Shown: positions 16,771 to 24,690 of the stretch, piece after piece
Layout: the number at the start of each line of letters is the position of its first letter
How positions within the stretch are numbered: the first letter of the stretch is position 1
Assembly: GCA_963555925.1 (NCBI GenBank)
Contig: CAUVXJ010000017.1
Span: 49,274-113,273 of the forward strand
Source of the DNA: Protofrankia sp963555925
GTDB lineage: Bacteria > Actinomycetota > Actinomycetes > Frankiales > Frankiaceae
Direction: 5' to 3'
Length of the DNA: 64,000 nt
The notes under the pieces: generated by a model
The model's input: only the letters and a program-made list of their open reading frames with translations
Told to the model about the DNA's origin: nothing
Databases searched by the model: none
Program-made: the position numbers and the translations under genes

Positions 16771-18027
16771 TTACTTCGATGGCCGGCGCCCCGAGCCGAA
16801 CGGGCGCCGCGCCGCCACCAGGTAGTGAAGCAGTTCCGCTTGGTCGTCAGCCTGCCGGGTGAGGGTATGGCGGGCGAGCACGTTCGCGCGGGCGGCTACG
16901 GAGATCCGCCGGCCATGAGCGGGATCGCCGAGCAGCTCGCTCAGGCGACGGGTGAGATCGTCGATGTCCCCTGTGCGGGCGAGCAGTCCGGTCACGCCGT
17001 CCGTCACGATCTCCGGAATCCCGGCGGTCGGAAACGCCACAACCGGAATTCCACAGGCATGTGCTTCCAGCACGCTCAGCGGTAGACCTTCCAGACTGGA
17101 CGCGAGCACCAGGGCATCGCACGCCCGCAGCAGGTCCGCGACGTCCGTACGCGGGCCGAGGAACCGTATCCGCACGCCGAGCAGGTTGGCTCCGAGTTCG
17201 CGCAGCGTCTCCGCGTGCGCCGGATCGAGGCTTGGCGCGCCCGCGACGGCGAGCTGAGTGCGGGCGAATCGCCCGGGTAGTGCGGCCACCGCTCGGATGA
17301 CGTTGTCCACGCCCTTGCGCGGGTCGAGCCGGGACAGCACCAGTACCACCGGTGCAGACGGATCGGCCGCCAGCTGTGCCCGTGTCCCGGGGTCGGCGGG
17401 TCCCGGACGCATCGCATCCGTGTCCACCCCGTTGCGGATGACCTGGGTACGGCGAGCTGCCGCGGGCGGCAAGGACGCCGCCACCGCAGCACTGACCGCG
17501 ACCGATGCCTGGGCGCCGCATACCGCCAGACCCCGCAGCCGCCCGATCAGATCCGGTTCGTTCTCCTCGTGCAGGTGCAGGACGACCGGTCGGCTGGCCA
17601 GCCGACCCGCCAGGACGCATTCCAGATGCGACCAGTGGCTGTTCGCGTGCACCACATCCACCTCGAGCAGGCGGGCGAGTGCGGCGGTGCGGCGAGCGAG
17701 TACGGCGGTCCGCCCGACTTCCCGGACCGTGTTGGCCGGACTGAGGCGGCCGGCCGGTGCGCGTATCCCGCGGTCGTCGGGCGCAGCCAGCACGACGTGC
17801 AGCAGTCCGCTCGCCCGCCATGCCGCGGCCGTCGCGCTGCCGGCGGGTGCCGCGAGGATCTGTTCGACGCCGCGGGCGCGCAGCAGCGGTGCGAGCCGCA
17901 GCAGATAACGCTGCGCCCCCCACATGCCCTCGCCCTGCTCGACAACCAGCACCCGACAGCGTGCCGGCTCCGGCTCCGCCGGCACCAGCGGTGCCGTTGG
18001 GTCCAGGACCGCCGTTGATGTGGTCAC
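16771..18027 (-). CDS. Glycosyltransferase family 4 (GT-B fold)
   Basis: A 418-residue cytoplasmic retaining glycosyltransferase with a GT4-type C-terminal domain. It has the N-terminal WGAQRYLLRLA acceptor-side segment, VVHANSHWSH, VIRNGVD, VLVLSRLDPRKGVD, and the donor-binding ExxxE region SSLEGLPLSVLEA followed by GIPVVA and PEIVTDGVTGLL. The GTG start at 18027 overlaps the upstream stop as GTGA and has an AGGAG site 8 nt upstream, so translation is coupled. It is the last gene of the ten-gene cluster. Confidence 0.93.
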   Translation of the reverse strand: MTTSTAVLDPTAPLVPAEPEPARCRVLVVEQGEGMWGAQRYLLRLAPLLRARGVEQILAAPAGSATAAAWRASGLLHVVLAAPDDRGIRAPAGRLSPANTVREVGRTAVLARRTAALARLLEVDVVHANSHWSHLECVLAGRLASRPVVLHLHEENEPDLIGRLRGLAVCGAQASVAVSAAVAASLPPAAARRTQVIRNGVDTDAMRPGPADPGTRAQLAADPSAPVVLVLSRLDPRKGVDNVIRAVAALPGRFARTQLAVAGAPSLDPAHAETLRELGANLLGVRIRFLGPRTDVADLLRACDALVLASSLEGLPLSVLEAHACGIPVVAFPTAGIPEIVTDGVTGLLARTGDIDDLTRRLSELLGDPAHGRRISVAARANVLARHTLTRQADDQAELLHYLVAARRPFGSGRRPSK

Positions 18028-19433
18028 CGGTTCGCTCCTGACACCGGCGACGGGTTGGTGACCGTCCGGTCCGGATCGGTCAGCAGGTCGAGCGGGCCGG
18101 CACACAGCAGGTCGATCGCGGCGGCCACGGCGGACCGGGGGAAGCTCGACGGGTGGAAGGTGGCGGTGACCGATACCGCGCCGCGTAGCTCAACGAACTT
18201 CACGGATATGACGTCGTCGCCCCCGGGGGTGGACGCCGAGTACAACTGGGGCGCAGCCGGGCCGGGATCCGTTCCCGCCGATCCGCCGATCCACCTGAGC
18301 TGTTCGAAGCGTGGCACCCGTCCCAGGTGGTTGAGCACCAGGCAGGGATGGGTCGGCGGGCGGACGTCGGTCGGTTCCGGTTGCCGTTGCAGTGTGGGTA
18401 GCGACAGCGATGCCGGTGGCAGCCGTTGTCGATACCCGCGCGCGGCAACGATACACAGCGTGGCTAGTGATCGACCAGAGGTGACTGTCTGGCGCAGCGT
18501 TCGACTGATGGCGACCGGATCGGCCGGGTCGACCGGGTCTATGTGCAGACCCACCGCGAAGTTGCCGGCGACGGTCGCACCGGCCGGCAGGAAGCGTCGA
18601 TTGTCGATCAGCGTGAACACGCCCGTACCGGCGGGTGGGCCCAGCCCACAGCGGTCGAACGCGACCCGGGCCGCGGCGAACAGGACAGTGGCGCTGGTCG
18701 ACTCGGGAGCGTGCGCGTCGCGCCAGTTGCGGATGTCAGCCAGCGTCGACCCGGGGCTGCGCCGTGCGACAACCGCCGGCGCCGGCTCGACCGGTCGACT
18801 CGGACTGTTCCCGGCTGCCGCCACCGGCATCCGCTCGGTGCCGGCGGGAGCTGGGGTGCCGGCGGCTCGGACGAACCGTGATTGCGTCGTCTTCGGTCGG
18901 CTGGAACGCGAATCGCCTACCGCCGCCAGCAGGCGCCGCGGATCACGACCGAAGAAGCCGATGAGCGCCCGCGCCAGCGGCAGTACCGTCTCATCCCCGG
19001 TCAGCGTCACCGGTGGGTCGCCGTCGAGACCGGCGCGCAGCAGGTCGGGGAAGGCGTTCGTACTCAACCAGCCGTCGCCGAGGCAATGGGCCATCGACAA
19101 TGCCGCGTACTGACGTCCGACATAGATCTGGAATGGCAGCGTCGGTACCGCGGATGTGTAGAGGCGTTCGATGTGGCCGGCGAGGTCGTCCGGGTCGGGG
19201 TCGTCCATCGGGACGATAGTCGCCACGCAATGGCGGCGTATGTCACCCGTCGGGGTCGGTATCCACTTTGTCGAGTTCGGGTCGAGCCTGCGGAACAGTC
19301 GATGGTCGGGTTTCATGGTGAACAGTTGTTCCGCGGCCATCCGGACCGCGGTCACGTCCGGCATTTCGGCCGGGCCGGCGAGCATGATATGCCGCCGGCC
19401 TATCCAGGCACGGTCACGACCGGCCATACGCAT
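18024..19433 (-). CDS. Condensation/CAT-fold acyltransferase-like protein
   Basis: A 469-residue protein of the CoA-dependent acyltransferase superfamily (chloramphenicol acetyltransferase fold, NRPS condensation and PapA-like). The catalytic HxxxDG appears as AHCLGDGW at about residue 125, and a later NFAVGL segment fits the second half of the fold. It probably transfers an acyl group to the glycan or glycolipid made by the surrounding genes; that role is inference. The ATG start at 19433 overlaps the upstream flippase gene by 20 nt, and the end overlaps the GT4 gene. There is no carrier-protein or adenylation domain nearby, so it is not part of an NRPS here. Confidence 0.75.
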   Translation of the reverse strand: MRMAGRDRAWIGRRHIMLAGPAEMPDVTAVRMAAEQLFTMKPDHRLFRRLDPNSTKWIPTPTGDIRRHCVATIVPMDDPDPDDLAGHIERLYTSAVPTLPFQIYVGRQYAALSMAHCLGDGWLSTNAFPDLLRAGLDGDPPVTLTGDETVLPLARALIGFFGRDPRRLLAAVGDSRSSRPKTTQSRFVRAAGTPAPAGTERMPVAAAGNSPSRPVEPAPAVVARRSPGSTLADIRNWRDAHAPESTSATVLFAAARVAFDRCGLGPPAGTGVFTLIDNRRFLPAGATVAGNFAVGLHIDPVDPADPVAISRTLRQTVTSGRSLATLCIVAARGYRQRLPPASLSLPTLQRQPEPTDVRPPTHPCLVLNHLGRVPRFEQLRWIGGSAGTDPGPAAPQLYSASTPGGDDVISVKFVELRGAVSVTATFHPSSFPRSAVAAAIDLLCAGPLDLLTDPDRTVTNPSPVSGANR

Positions 19434-20994
19434 GAAGGTCCGCCTCTTCTCCACTATCGTGGATTCTGTTGTTGTGAACGCTGGCCAGGTAAGATCGGCG
19501 ACTGAGCGCGGTGGCGACCACCGCTGTGACGCTCTGTCCGACAGCCCAGGACAGACCGACACCGGGTAGCCCCAGCGGCTTGGCGAAGTGCCAGGTACCC
19601 GTGGTCACGAGCACCGCGGGAATGGCCTGCAGGACGACGATCCGGCCGGCTTGGCGCCGCGCCCTGGCCGCACAGACGGCCAGCACGGTGACGGCCCGGG
19701 CCATACCGCCGAGCAGCAGCAGCCGCAGGACGGTGCTGGCCTGCTCGGCGTAGGTCGTCCCGAAGATCCTCAGAATCAGTGGAGCCCCGGCGATGCCGGC
19801 GGCACCGACCGCTATGACTACCGGAAGGACCCGTCGCAGTACGGCCGTGTGCAGGGCGTCGACGTCGGCACCGGGCTGGGCACCTTCAACGGTCAGCGAA
19901 ATCCCCATGCCGACTGTGATCAGGTCGACCGACACCGTCAGCATCCAGGCGATGCCGAACGCGCCGCCGGCGCTCGAACCCAGCCTGAGCACGACGAGTA
20001 CTGGCAGGAAGGTCGTCGCGACCTGGGCGAAGACCATGCCGACGGCGTCCCCGGACAGGAAACGGACCACCGCGGTAGCCCCGCTCGGCAGCCTGGCCGG
20101 TGTGGCACTGGCCGGTGTGGCACTGGCCGGTGGAAGCAGACGTGTCCACAGCAGCCAGGAGACACCCGCGATGAACACCGCGGGTGGCAGGGCCCACGAG
20201 CCGAAGAGCCCGAGCGCACCGCACTGCCCGAGGACGGCCAGCGTAGCCAGCGTCGCGAGTTTGGTCGTGCTGTAGGCGACGTTCTCGATCGGCACCCAGA
20301 CCGCGGCGCGCAGGCCCGTCAACACGCTGTCCTGCAACGAGAAGATCGACCATAGCGCGACCGCCAGGGTGAAGCCGATCGCCGCGGCGGGGCGTCCCAG
20401 CACGGCGAAGGCCGGACTCATCATGGGGGCCACCAGGACGAACACTGCGCCCAGGAGCAGGCTCGCGCTGCTCGCCACGCCATATCCGATCAGCACCAGG
20501 GCGCGGGCGGATGCCCCGGCGCTCGGGAGGAACGTCGCGAACGCGCCGCCGAAGCTGAACTGGGCGAGGGTGGACAGTGCGGTGAGCGCCGCGACCAGGG
20601 CGGTGGCTTCACCGACCGTGGCCGGGGTGGCGGTGCGTGCGGCGAGTATCCAGTACGCGCTGCCCAACAGGGACGACACCCCGCTGTTGACGACCAGGGC
20701 CAGCCCGTTGCGGTAAAGGACGCTGCGATCAAGGAGGTTGCGAGCAAGGACGCTGCGGTAGAGGATGTTGCGGTAGAGGACACCGCGCCGGGCCGTGGTT
20801 CGGCCGGCCGTGGTTCGTTGGGTCCGGGCTTGCGCAGGCCGGCCGCCCGGCGTGGTATCCGCCGAAACCGTGTTCCCGCGCGTCGCCCGATGCCGGCCCC
20901 GGGTCCGCTGATGTCGGTAGCCGGGCGGCGGTTGCCGCACCTGCCGGTCCTGTTGCCGGTGTCGGCCGGAGTGATCCGGGAGCCCGACCGCCAT
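19414..20994 (-). CDS. Polysaccharide flippase-like (MOP superfamily) protein 2
   Basis: A 526-residue polytopic membrane protein of the MOP/Wzx type, expected to flip lipid-linked oligosaccharides. About 12 hydrophobic segments run from ALVVNSGVSSLLGSAYW onward. The ATG at 20994 shares its A with the preceding stop (TGATG), so translation is coupled. The first ~90 residues are Arg-rich and repetitive (LYRN..LYRS..LARN..LDRS), unlike a normal flippase N-terminus. The true start could lie later. A second, related flippase is encoded in the same cluster at 23257-24690. Pairs of repeats near ASATPASATPARL also occur. Confidence 0.82.
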   Translation of the reverse strand: MAVGLPDHSGRHRQQDRQVRQPPPGYRHQRTRGRHRATRGNTVSADTTPGGRPAQARTQRTTAGRTTARRGVLYRNILYRSVLARNLLDRSVLYRNGLALVVNSGVSSLLGSAYWILAARTATPATVGEATALVAALTALSTLAQFSFGGAFATFLPSAGASARALVLIGYGVASSASLLLGAVFVLVAPMMSPAFAVLGRPAAAIGFTLAVALWSIFSLQDSVLTGLRAAVWVPIENVAYSTTKLATLATLAVLGQCGALGLFGSWALPPAVFIAGVSWLLWTRLLPPASATPASATPARLPSGATAVVRFLSGDAVGMVFAQVATTFLPVLVVLRLGSSAGGAFGIAWMLTVSVDLITVGMGISLTVEGAQPGADVDALHTAVLRRVLPVVIAVGAAGIAGAPLILRIFGTTYAEQASTVLRLLLLGGMARAVTVLAVCAARARRQAGRIVVLQAIPAVLVTTGTWHFAKPLGLPGVGLSWAVGQSVTAVVATALSRRSYLASVHNNRIHDSGEEADLHAYGRS

Positions 20995-22841
20995 CACCGG
21001 CGTGCCTGGTAGGAGTAGATCCGGGCGGTCGGGCTGGTGAAGAAGACCCGGAAGCGTGGCGAGCGCGCGACCGCTTCCTCCAGGGAGTTCAACGCTCCCG
21101 GCGGGGCGAGCCCGAAGACCTCGGCATAGACGTCCTGCGAGGTCGCGAACGCAAGATATCCATGGGCGGAGTACTGCCGCAGCACCGCGACGACGTCGTC
21201 GATGTCGGCCGCGCCCAGCTGGCGGTGGCGGAACCTGACCGCGTGCAGCAGGTTGGGGTCGTCGTCGCTGCCTGGACCCCGAAATTCCGGGTATCTCGGG
21301 CCGTACCGGAGGGGGAAGTCGGGGCCGGCGAGAAGGAGGACGGACCCCGTTTCGGCGTGGGTGTCGAAGTAGTCGGCGGCCTGGACGGTATCCGGCGTCA
21401 TGATGTTGATTTCCTCCTGTCCGATAAACGCGGGCAGGAACATGGCGACCAGAGCGCCGGTCACGACGCTGACCGACGGCACTTGGCGCAGGCGCCATCC
21501 GCCGTCGGTGGGTTCGAGGGCGAGGGCTCCGAGAACGGATGCGAACGGCAGGGCGAACAGCACCACCCGCAGGGACGCCTCGCCGCCATAGTTCTGGGCG
21601 AACACGATCCCTACGGGGACCACCGCGAGCACCAGCGGGATCCCCACCGCGTGTTCCCGCCGGCGCAGGCCACGCCAGGCGCCGATGACGGCCAGTAACC
21701 CTACGGAGATCGTGAGCGCGTACCCGGCGCGCGCATTGAAGATTTTTCCGGGTTGGGCGGAGAACTCGTGGACGTGTGCGTTCGTGGCGTTGGACACCGG
21801 GTTCGCCCCGGAAAACAGGCCGAAGTTGTGCTGGACATAGCCGAGGTTCGGCACGAGCCAGGCCAGGGTGAGACCGGCCAGCACGAGTGTCAGCCACCGT
21901 GGCCGGAGGTATCCCGCGGCACTCAACGCGCCCATGCCGGCGACGATCAGGTATGGAGTGAGCTGGTGGCTGACGACCACCGCCGTCTGCAGCACGCAGA
22001 TGATCGTGATGGCCGTCCGTCGCGCAGCCTTCCCGGTAGCTCCGGTGCTCCCGGTGACCGCGGTGAGCTCGACGGTCGGTTGCCGGGCGCCCAGGAATCG
22101 CAGCGCGACCAGATACAGACCGAGGCCCATCGTGAGTCCGAATGCCTGCGGCGCGAAATAGCTCTGCCCCACCCAGTTGGTGACGACGAAGAGGAAAGCG
22201 GCCGTGGCCGCGGTGCGGGTGCGGCCGGTCAGGGTCCGCGCGGTCGCGGCGACGATTCCGGCCTGGACAAGTGGGAAGAAAACCTCGGCCCAGGCCGCGT
22301 ATGTCACCGGATTGCGCTGACCTGCGAGCCGGCCGAACAGCGTGGCGACCGCAAAGAACCCCGGCCACCGATGATAGATGTCGATCCCGGGATCGATACT
22401 GCCGTGTACGTCGATGTACCGGACGACGCCGATGTGTTTGTACACCCATGGGTAGTGTGGAACGTCCGCGCACAGTGGCACCGTCCCGTAGAGGACGACC
22501 ACAGTCGCCGTGAGGAAACCGGCGAGCAACCACGGTCTCGACCGCCGCTGGCACAGCGCGCCCGCGTGTCCGACGATCAGCAGAGCGAGCCCGAGGTACC
22601 AGCGCACGGGCAGGGCCGGCGGCAGACCGTAGTCCCCGAGGGAATCCACCCGGATGCCGCCAAGGGACGTCGCCCACATGAGGATGCCGGTGATGCCCAC
22701 CGCCATGGTCAGCGTGAGCCCGCCCAGATCCCGGGCCGCAGCGGTCGTGGCCGTCGTGGCCGTCGTGGCTGGGAGCGGGGCCGGGGCCGTCGGTCGGGTC
22801 AACGGTTGCCTCAACGTGTGGATCGGCGGGTTGGCCGTCAT
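20994..22841 (-). CDS. Polytopic membrane protein, GT-C or polymerase-like
   Basis: A 615-residue protein with about 11-13 predicted membrane helices and a long extracytoplasmic C-terminal region. After the first helices it has a loop with an Asp-containing motif (CADVPHYPWVYKHIGVVRYI, then DIYHRWPGFFA). This kind of layout is seen in GT-C glycosyltransferases and O-antigen polymerase-like proteins. I do not recognise a named family. In this cluster it is the best candidate for polymerising or extending a lipid-linked glycan outside the membrane. The ATG overlaps the upstream stop as ATGA. Confidence 0.85.
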   Translation of the reverse strand: MTANPPIHTLRQPLTRPTAPAPLPATTATTATTAAARDLGGLTLTMAVGITGILMWATSLGGIRVDSLGDYGLPPALPVRWYLGLALLIVGHAGALCQRRSRPWLLAGFLTATVVVLYGTVPLCADVPHYPWVYKHIGVVRYIDVHGSIDPGIDIYHRWPGFFAVATLFGRLAGQRNPVTYAAWAEVFFPLVQAGIVAATARTLTGRTRTAATAAFLFVVTNWVGQSYFAPQAFGLTMGLGLYLVALRFLGARQPTVELTAVTGSTGATGKAARRTAITIICVLQTAVVVSHQLTPYLIVAGMGALSAAGYLRPRWLTLVLAGLTLAWLVPNLGYVQHNFGLFSGANPVSNATNAHVHEFSAQPGKIFNARAGYALTISVGLLAVIGAWRGLRRREHAVGIPLVLAVVPVGIVFAQNYGGEASLRVVLFALPFASVLGALALEPTDGGWRLRQVPSVSVVTGALVAMFLPAFIGQEEINIMTPDTVQAADYFDTHAETGSVLLLAGPDFPLRYGPRYPEFRGPGSDDDPNLLHAVRFRHRQLGAADIDDVVAVLRQYSAHGYLAFATSQDVYAEVFGLAPPGALNSLEEAVARSPRFRVFFTSPTARIYSYQARR

Positions 22842-23260
22842 CCGCGCTTTTCCCGCTGCCGGTCGGAGCGCAGCTGCCGTTCAGAGGCTGTCTGCCGTTC
22901 AGGGGTCGCCGCGGACAGTTCACCGAGCGCTCGCCGAAGATCCCAGGCGAGCACGCCGCTGGAGGCGAGTCCGACACAGCTCAGGAGTGCCTCCGGGTTC
23001 CACCAGCCGACCTCGACGGTGGCCACCGCCAGCAGCGTCAGCGTCGCAAGGCTGACGCTTACCGTGACCGCGAGCCACGTCAGCACGTCGTCCAGACGAA
23101 GCGTGGTCAGCGCGGCCGCGCCTGGTAGCAGCGCTGTGGCCAGCAGGGCCAGCACGGTCCGCACCGGTGAGTGCGTGCCGGAGCCGGCCACCAGCCCGGT
23201 CAGCGCGGCAAGCACCAGCAGAGCGCAGTCCACCGCGCATCGGCGCCGCGGTTCGGTCAC
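22838..23260 (-). CDS. Small membrane protein of glycan cluster
   Basis: A 140-residue protein with three or four membrane helices: CALLVLAALTGLVAGSG, VLALLATALLPGAAALTTL, LAVTVSVSLATLTLLAVA and ALLSCVGLASSGVLAW. A charged tail with a short duplication (RQTASERQLRSDRQ) follows. The LLPGAAALTTL segment recalls the N-terminal part of DUF1616-type membrane proteins, but this is weak. The GTG start at 23260 overlaps the preceding stop (GTGA) and its stop overlaps the next start (ATGA), so it is coupled on both sides. The function is unknown. Confidence 0.75.
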   Translation of the reverse strand: MTEPRRRCAVDCALLVLAALTGLVAGSGTHSPVRTVLALLATALLPGAAALTTLRLDDVLTWLAVTVSVSLATLTLLAVATVEVGWWNPEALLSCVGLASSGVLAWDLRRALGELSAATPERQTASERQLRSDRQREKRG

Positions 23261-24690
23261 GTGTCTGCCCCCGTGTTCATCAGGTCGCGCGGATCGTCCG
23301 CGGATGGGATCTGTGTCGAGCGGAACGGGCCGGGCCGGCCGCGGGTGGGCGGGCATCCGGTGGGTAGGCATCCGGTGGGTAGGCATCCGGTGGGTGTTGT
23401 GCGGGCGGCGATACGGCGTGCCAGGCCGGGAGCGACGATCAGGGCACCCAGGCTGTGCGCGGCGAGCCAGGCGGACGCCGCTCCGGTGGTGCCCCACCAC
23501 CGGGTCAGTGGGAAAAAGGTAAGGAAAAGTACACACAGTGATATGACCTGGATGATGCAGCTGCGCCGGCTCAGACCGTCCAGGCGCCACAGCACGCAGC
23601 GCAGCGTCACCGCGGCCTGCGGAATACTCGCGGCGAGCAGCAGCCGCAGCGCGGTGCTGCCGCCGTCGACATAGGTTCGGCCGTACGGGGCGAGCAGCAG
23701 CGGAGTCGCGATCACCGCCAGTGCCACGCCCGCGAGTAAGCCCGGTCCGAATCGGCGGAACACCAGTCGGGTGAGGGCTGCGGCCGTGTCCACGGCGTTG
23801 GCTGCCTGGATGGTCAGAGACAGGCCCACGGACAGGACGAGCGACTCGACCGCCAGCACAATTGTGAACCCGACCGAGAAGGATGCGTTCGCGTCGTCCC
23901 CGCACCAGGCCAGGACGCCGAGTGGCACTGCCACCACGCCTGTCTGCGCGGCCAGCAGCGCCCCGTAGTCCCAGGCGAGGAAGCGCAGCAGCGCCGATCG
24001 CGCCGATCGCGCCGGTTTGCCCGGGTGCCGGGTGCGGCTCGGCGGGTCGTCGACCAACCCGTGGCGCAGCAGCCAGGTGCCGATCGGCACGGTCAGGGCC
24101 GCCATCGGCGCGACCCACGCGAGGAAGACCGCGTGGGAGTTGCCCGTTCGGGTCAAGATGATCAGTAGGAGAATCTTGGCGAGCCCGAACACGGTGTTCT
24201 CCACCGGGACCCAACCGGCCCGACCGACCGTGGCGAGCACCGAGTCCTGCAGGGCGAACAGCGTCCACATGGCCGCGGCCACCGGAAACAGCACGTCGAG
24301 CCCCGAGTCCGCGTGCAGGAAGTCCAGCCCGCTGGCGACCGCCGGCCCGACCAGCACGACCGTTCCGCCGATCACAAGCGCGACCGTGGAGCCGACACTG
24401 AAGGAGAGTCCGACCATCCGTCGCCGGCCCGCCGTGATCGGCAACAGTCGGGGCAGCGTCGCGTTCAGGTTGAGATCGGCGACCGCCCCGATCGTCTGCA
24501 TGGCAACCACCAGGACCGTGTCCCGGCCGATCTGGGCGGGCGGGCAGAGCCTGGCGGCGATCACCCAGAAGGCCACGCCCAGTGCCGATGTTGCCACGGT
24601 CGTGGTCATCAAGGCATTCGCGGTTCGCACCAGGGCACGCTCCCGGTCGGCCGGTCCATGGCCGTGACCCGGGCTGCCACTCAGGTCCAT
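23257..24690 (-). CDS. Polysaccharide flippase-like (MOP superfamily) protein 1
   Basis: A 477-residue Wzx-like transporter with about 12 helices. Segments such as FALQDSVLATVGRAGWVPVEN and LSVGLSLTIQAAN have close counterparts in the second flippase (FSLQDSVLTGLRAAVWVPIEN), so the two are paralogues. The C-terminus carries a near-perfect tandem (TGCLPTGCLPTGCPPT) encoded by 18-bp direct repeats at about 23355-23400. The ATG at 24690 overlaps the upstream glycosyltransferase by 10 nt. Confidence 0.87.
   Translation of the reverse strand: MDLSGSPGHGHGPADRERALVRTANALMTTTVATSALGVAFWVIAARLCPPAQIGRDTVLVVAMQTIGAVADLNLNATLPRLLPITAGRRRMVGLSFSVGSTVALVIGGTVVLVGPAVASGLDFLHADSGLDVLFPVAAAMWTLFALQDSVLATVGRAGWVPVENTVFGLAKILLLIILTRTGNSHAVFLAWVAPMAALTVPIGTWLLRHGLVDDPPSRTRHPGKPARSARSALLRFLAWDYGALLAAQTGVVAVPLGVLAWCGDDANASFSVGFTIVLAVESLVLSVGLSLTIQAANAVDTAAALTRLVFRRFGPGLLAGVALAVIATPLLLAPYGRTYVDGGSTALRLLLAASIPQAAVTLRCVLWRLDGLSRRSCIIQVISLCVLFLTFFPLTRWWGTTGAASAWLAAHSLGALIVAPGLARRIAARTTPTGCLPTGCLPTGCPPTRGRPGPFRSTQIPSADDPRDLMNTGADT

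Noticed and set aside
18024..19433. Acyltransferase-like gene as part of an NRPS
   Set aside because: There is no adenylation or carrier domain in the window, and the gene is coupled to glycosyltransferases.
20995..22977. Upstream extension of the second flippase frame to 22977
   Set aside because: The region is the coding sequence of the 615-residue membrane protein in another frame. The flippase starts at ATG 20994, overlapping its stop.
23261..24268. Upstream extension of the small membrane protein frame
   Set aside because: It is antiphase shadow of flippase 1. The GTG at 23260 with GTGA overlap is the sensible start.
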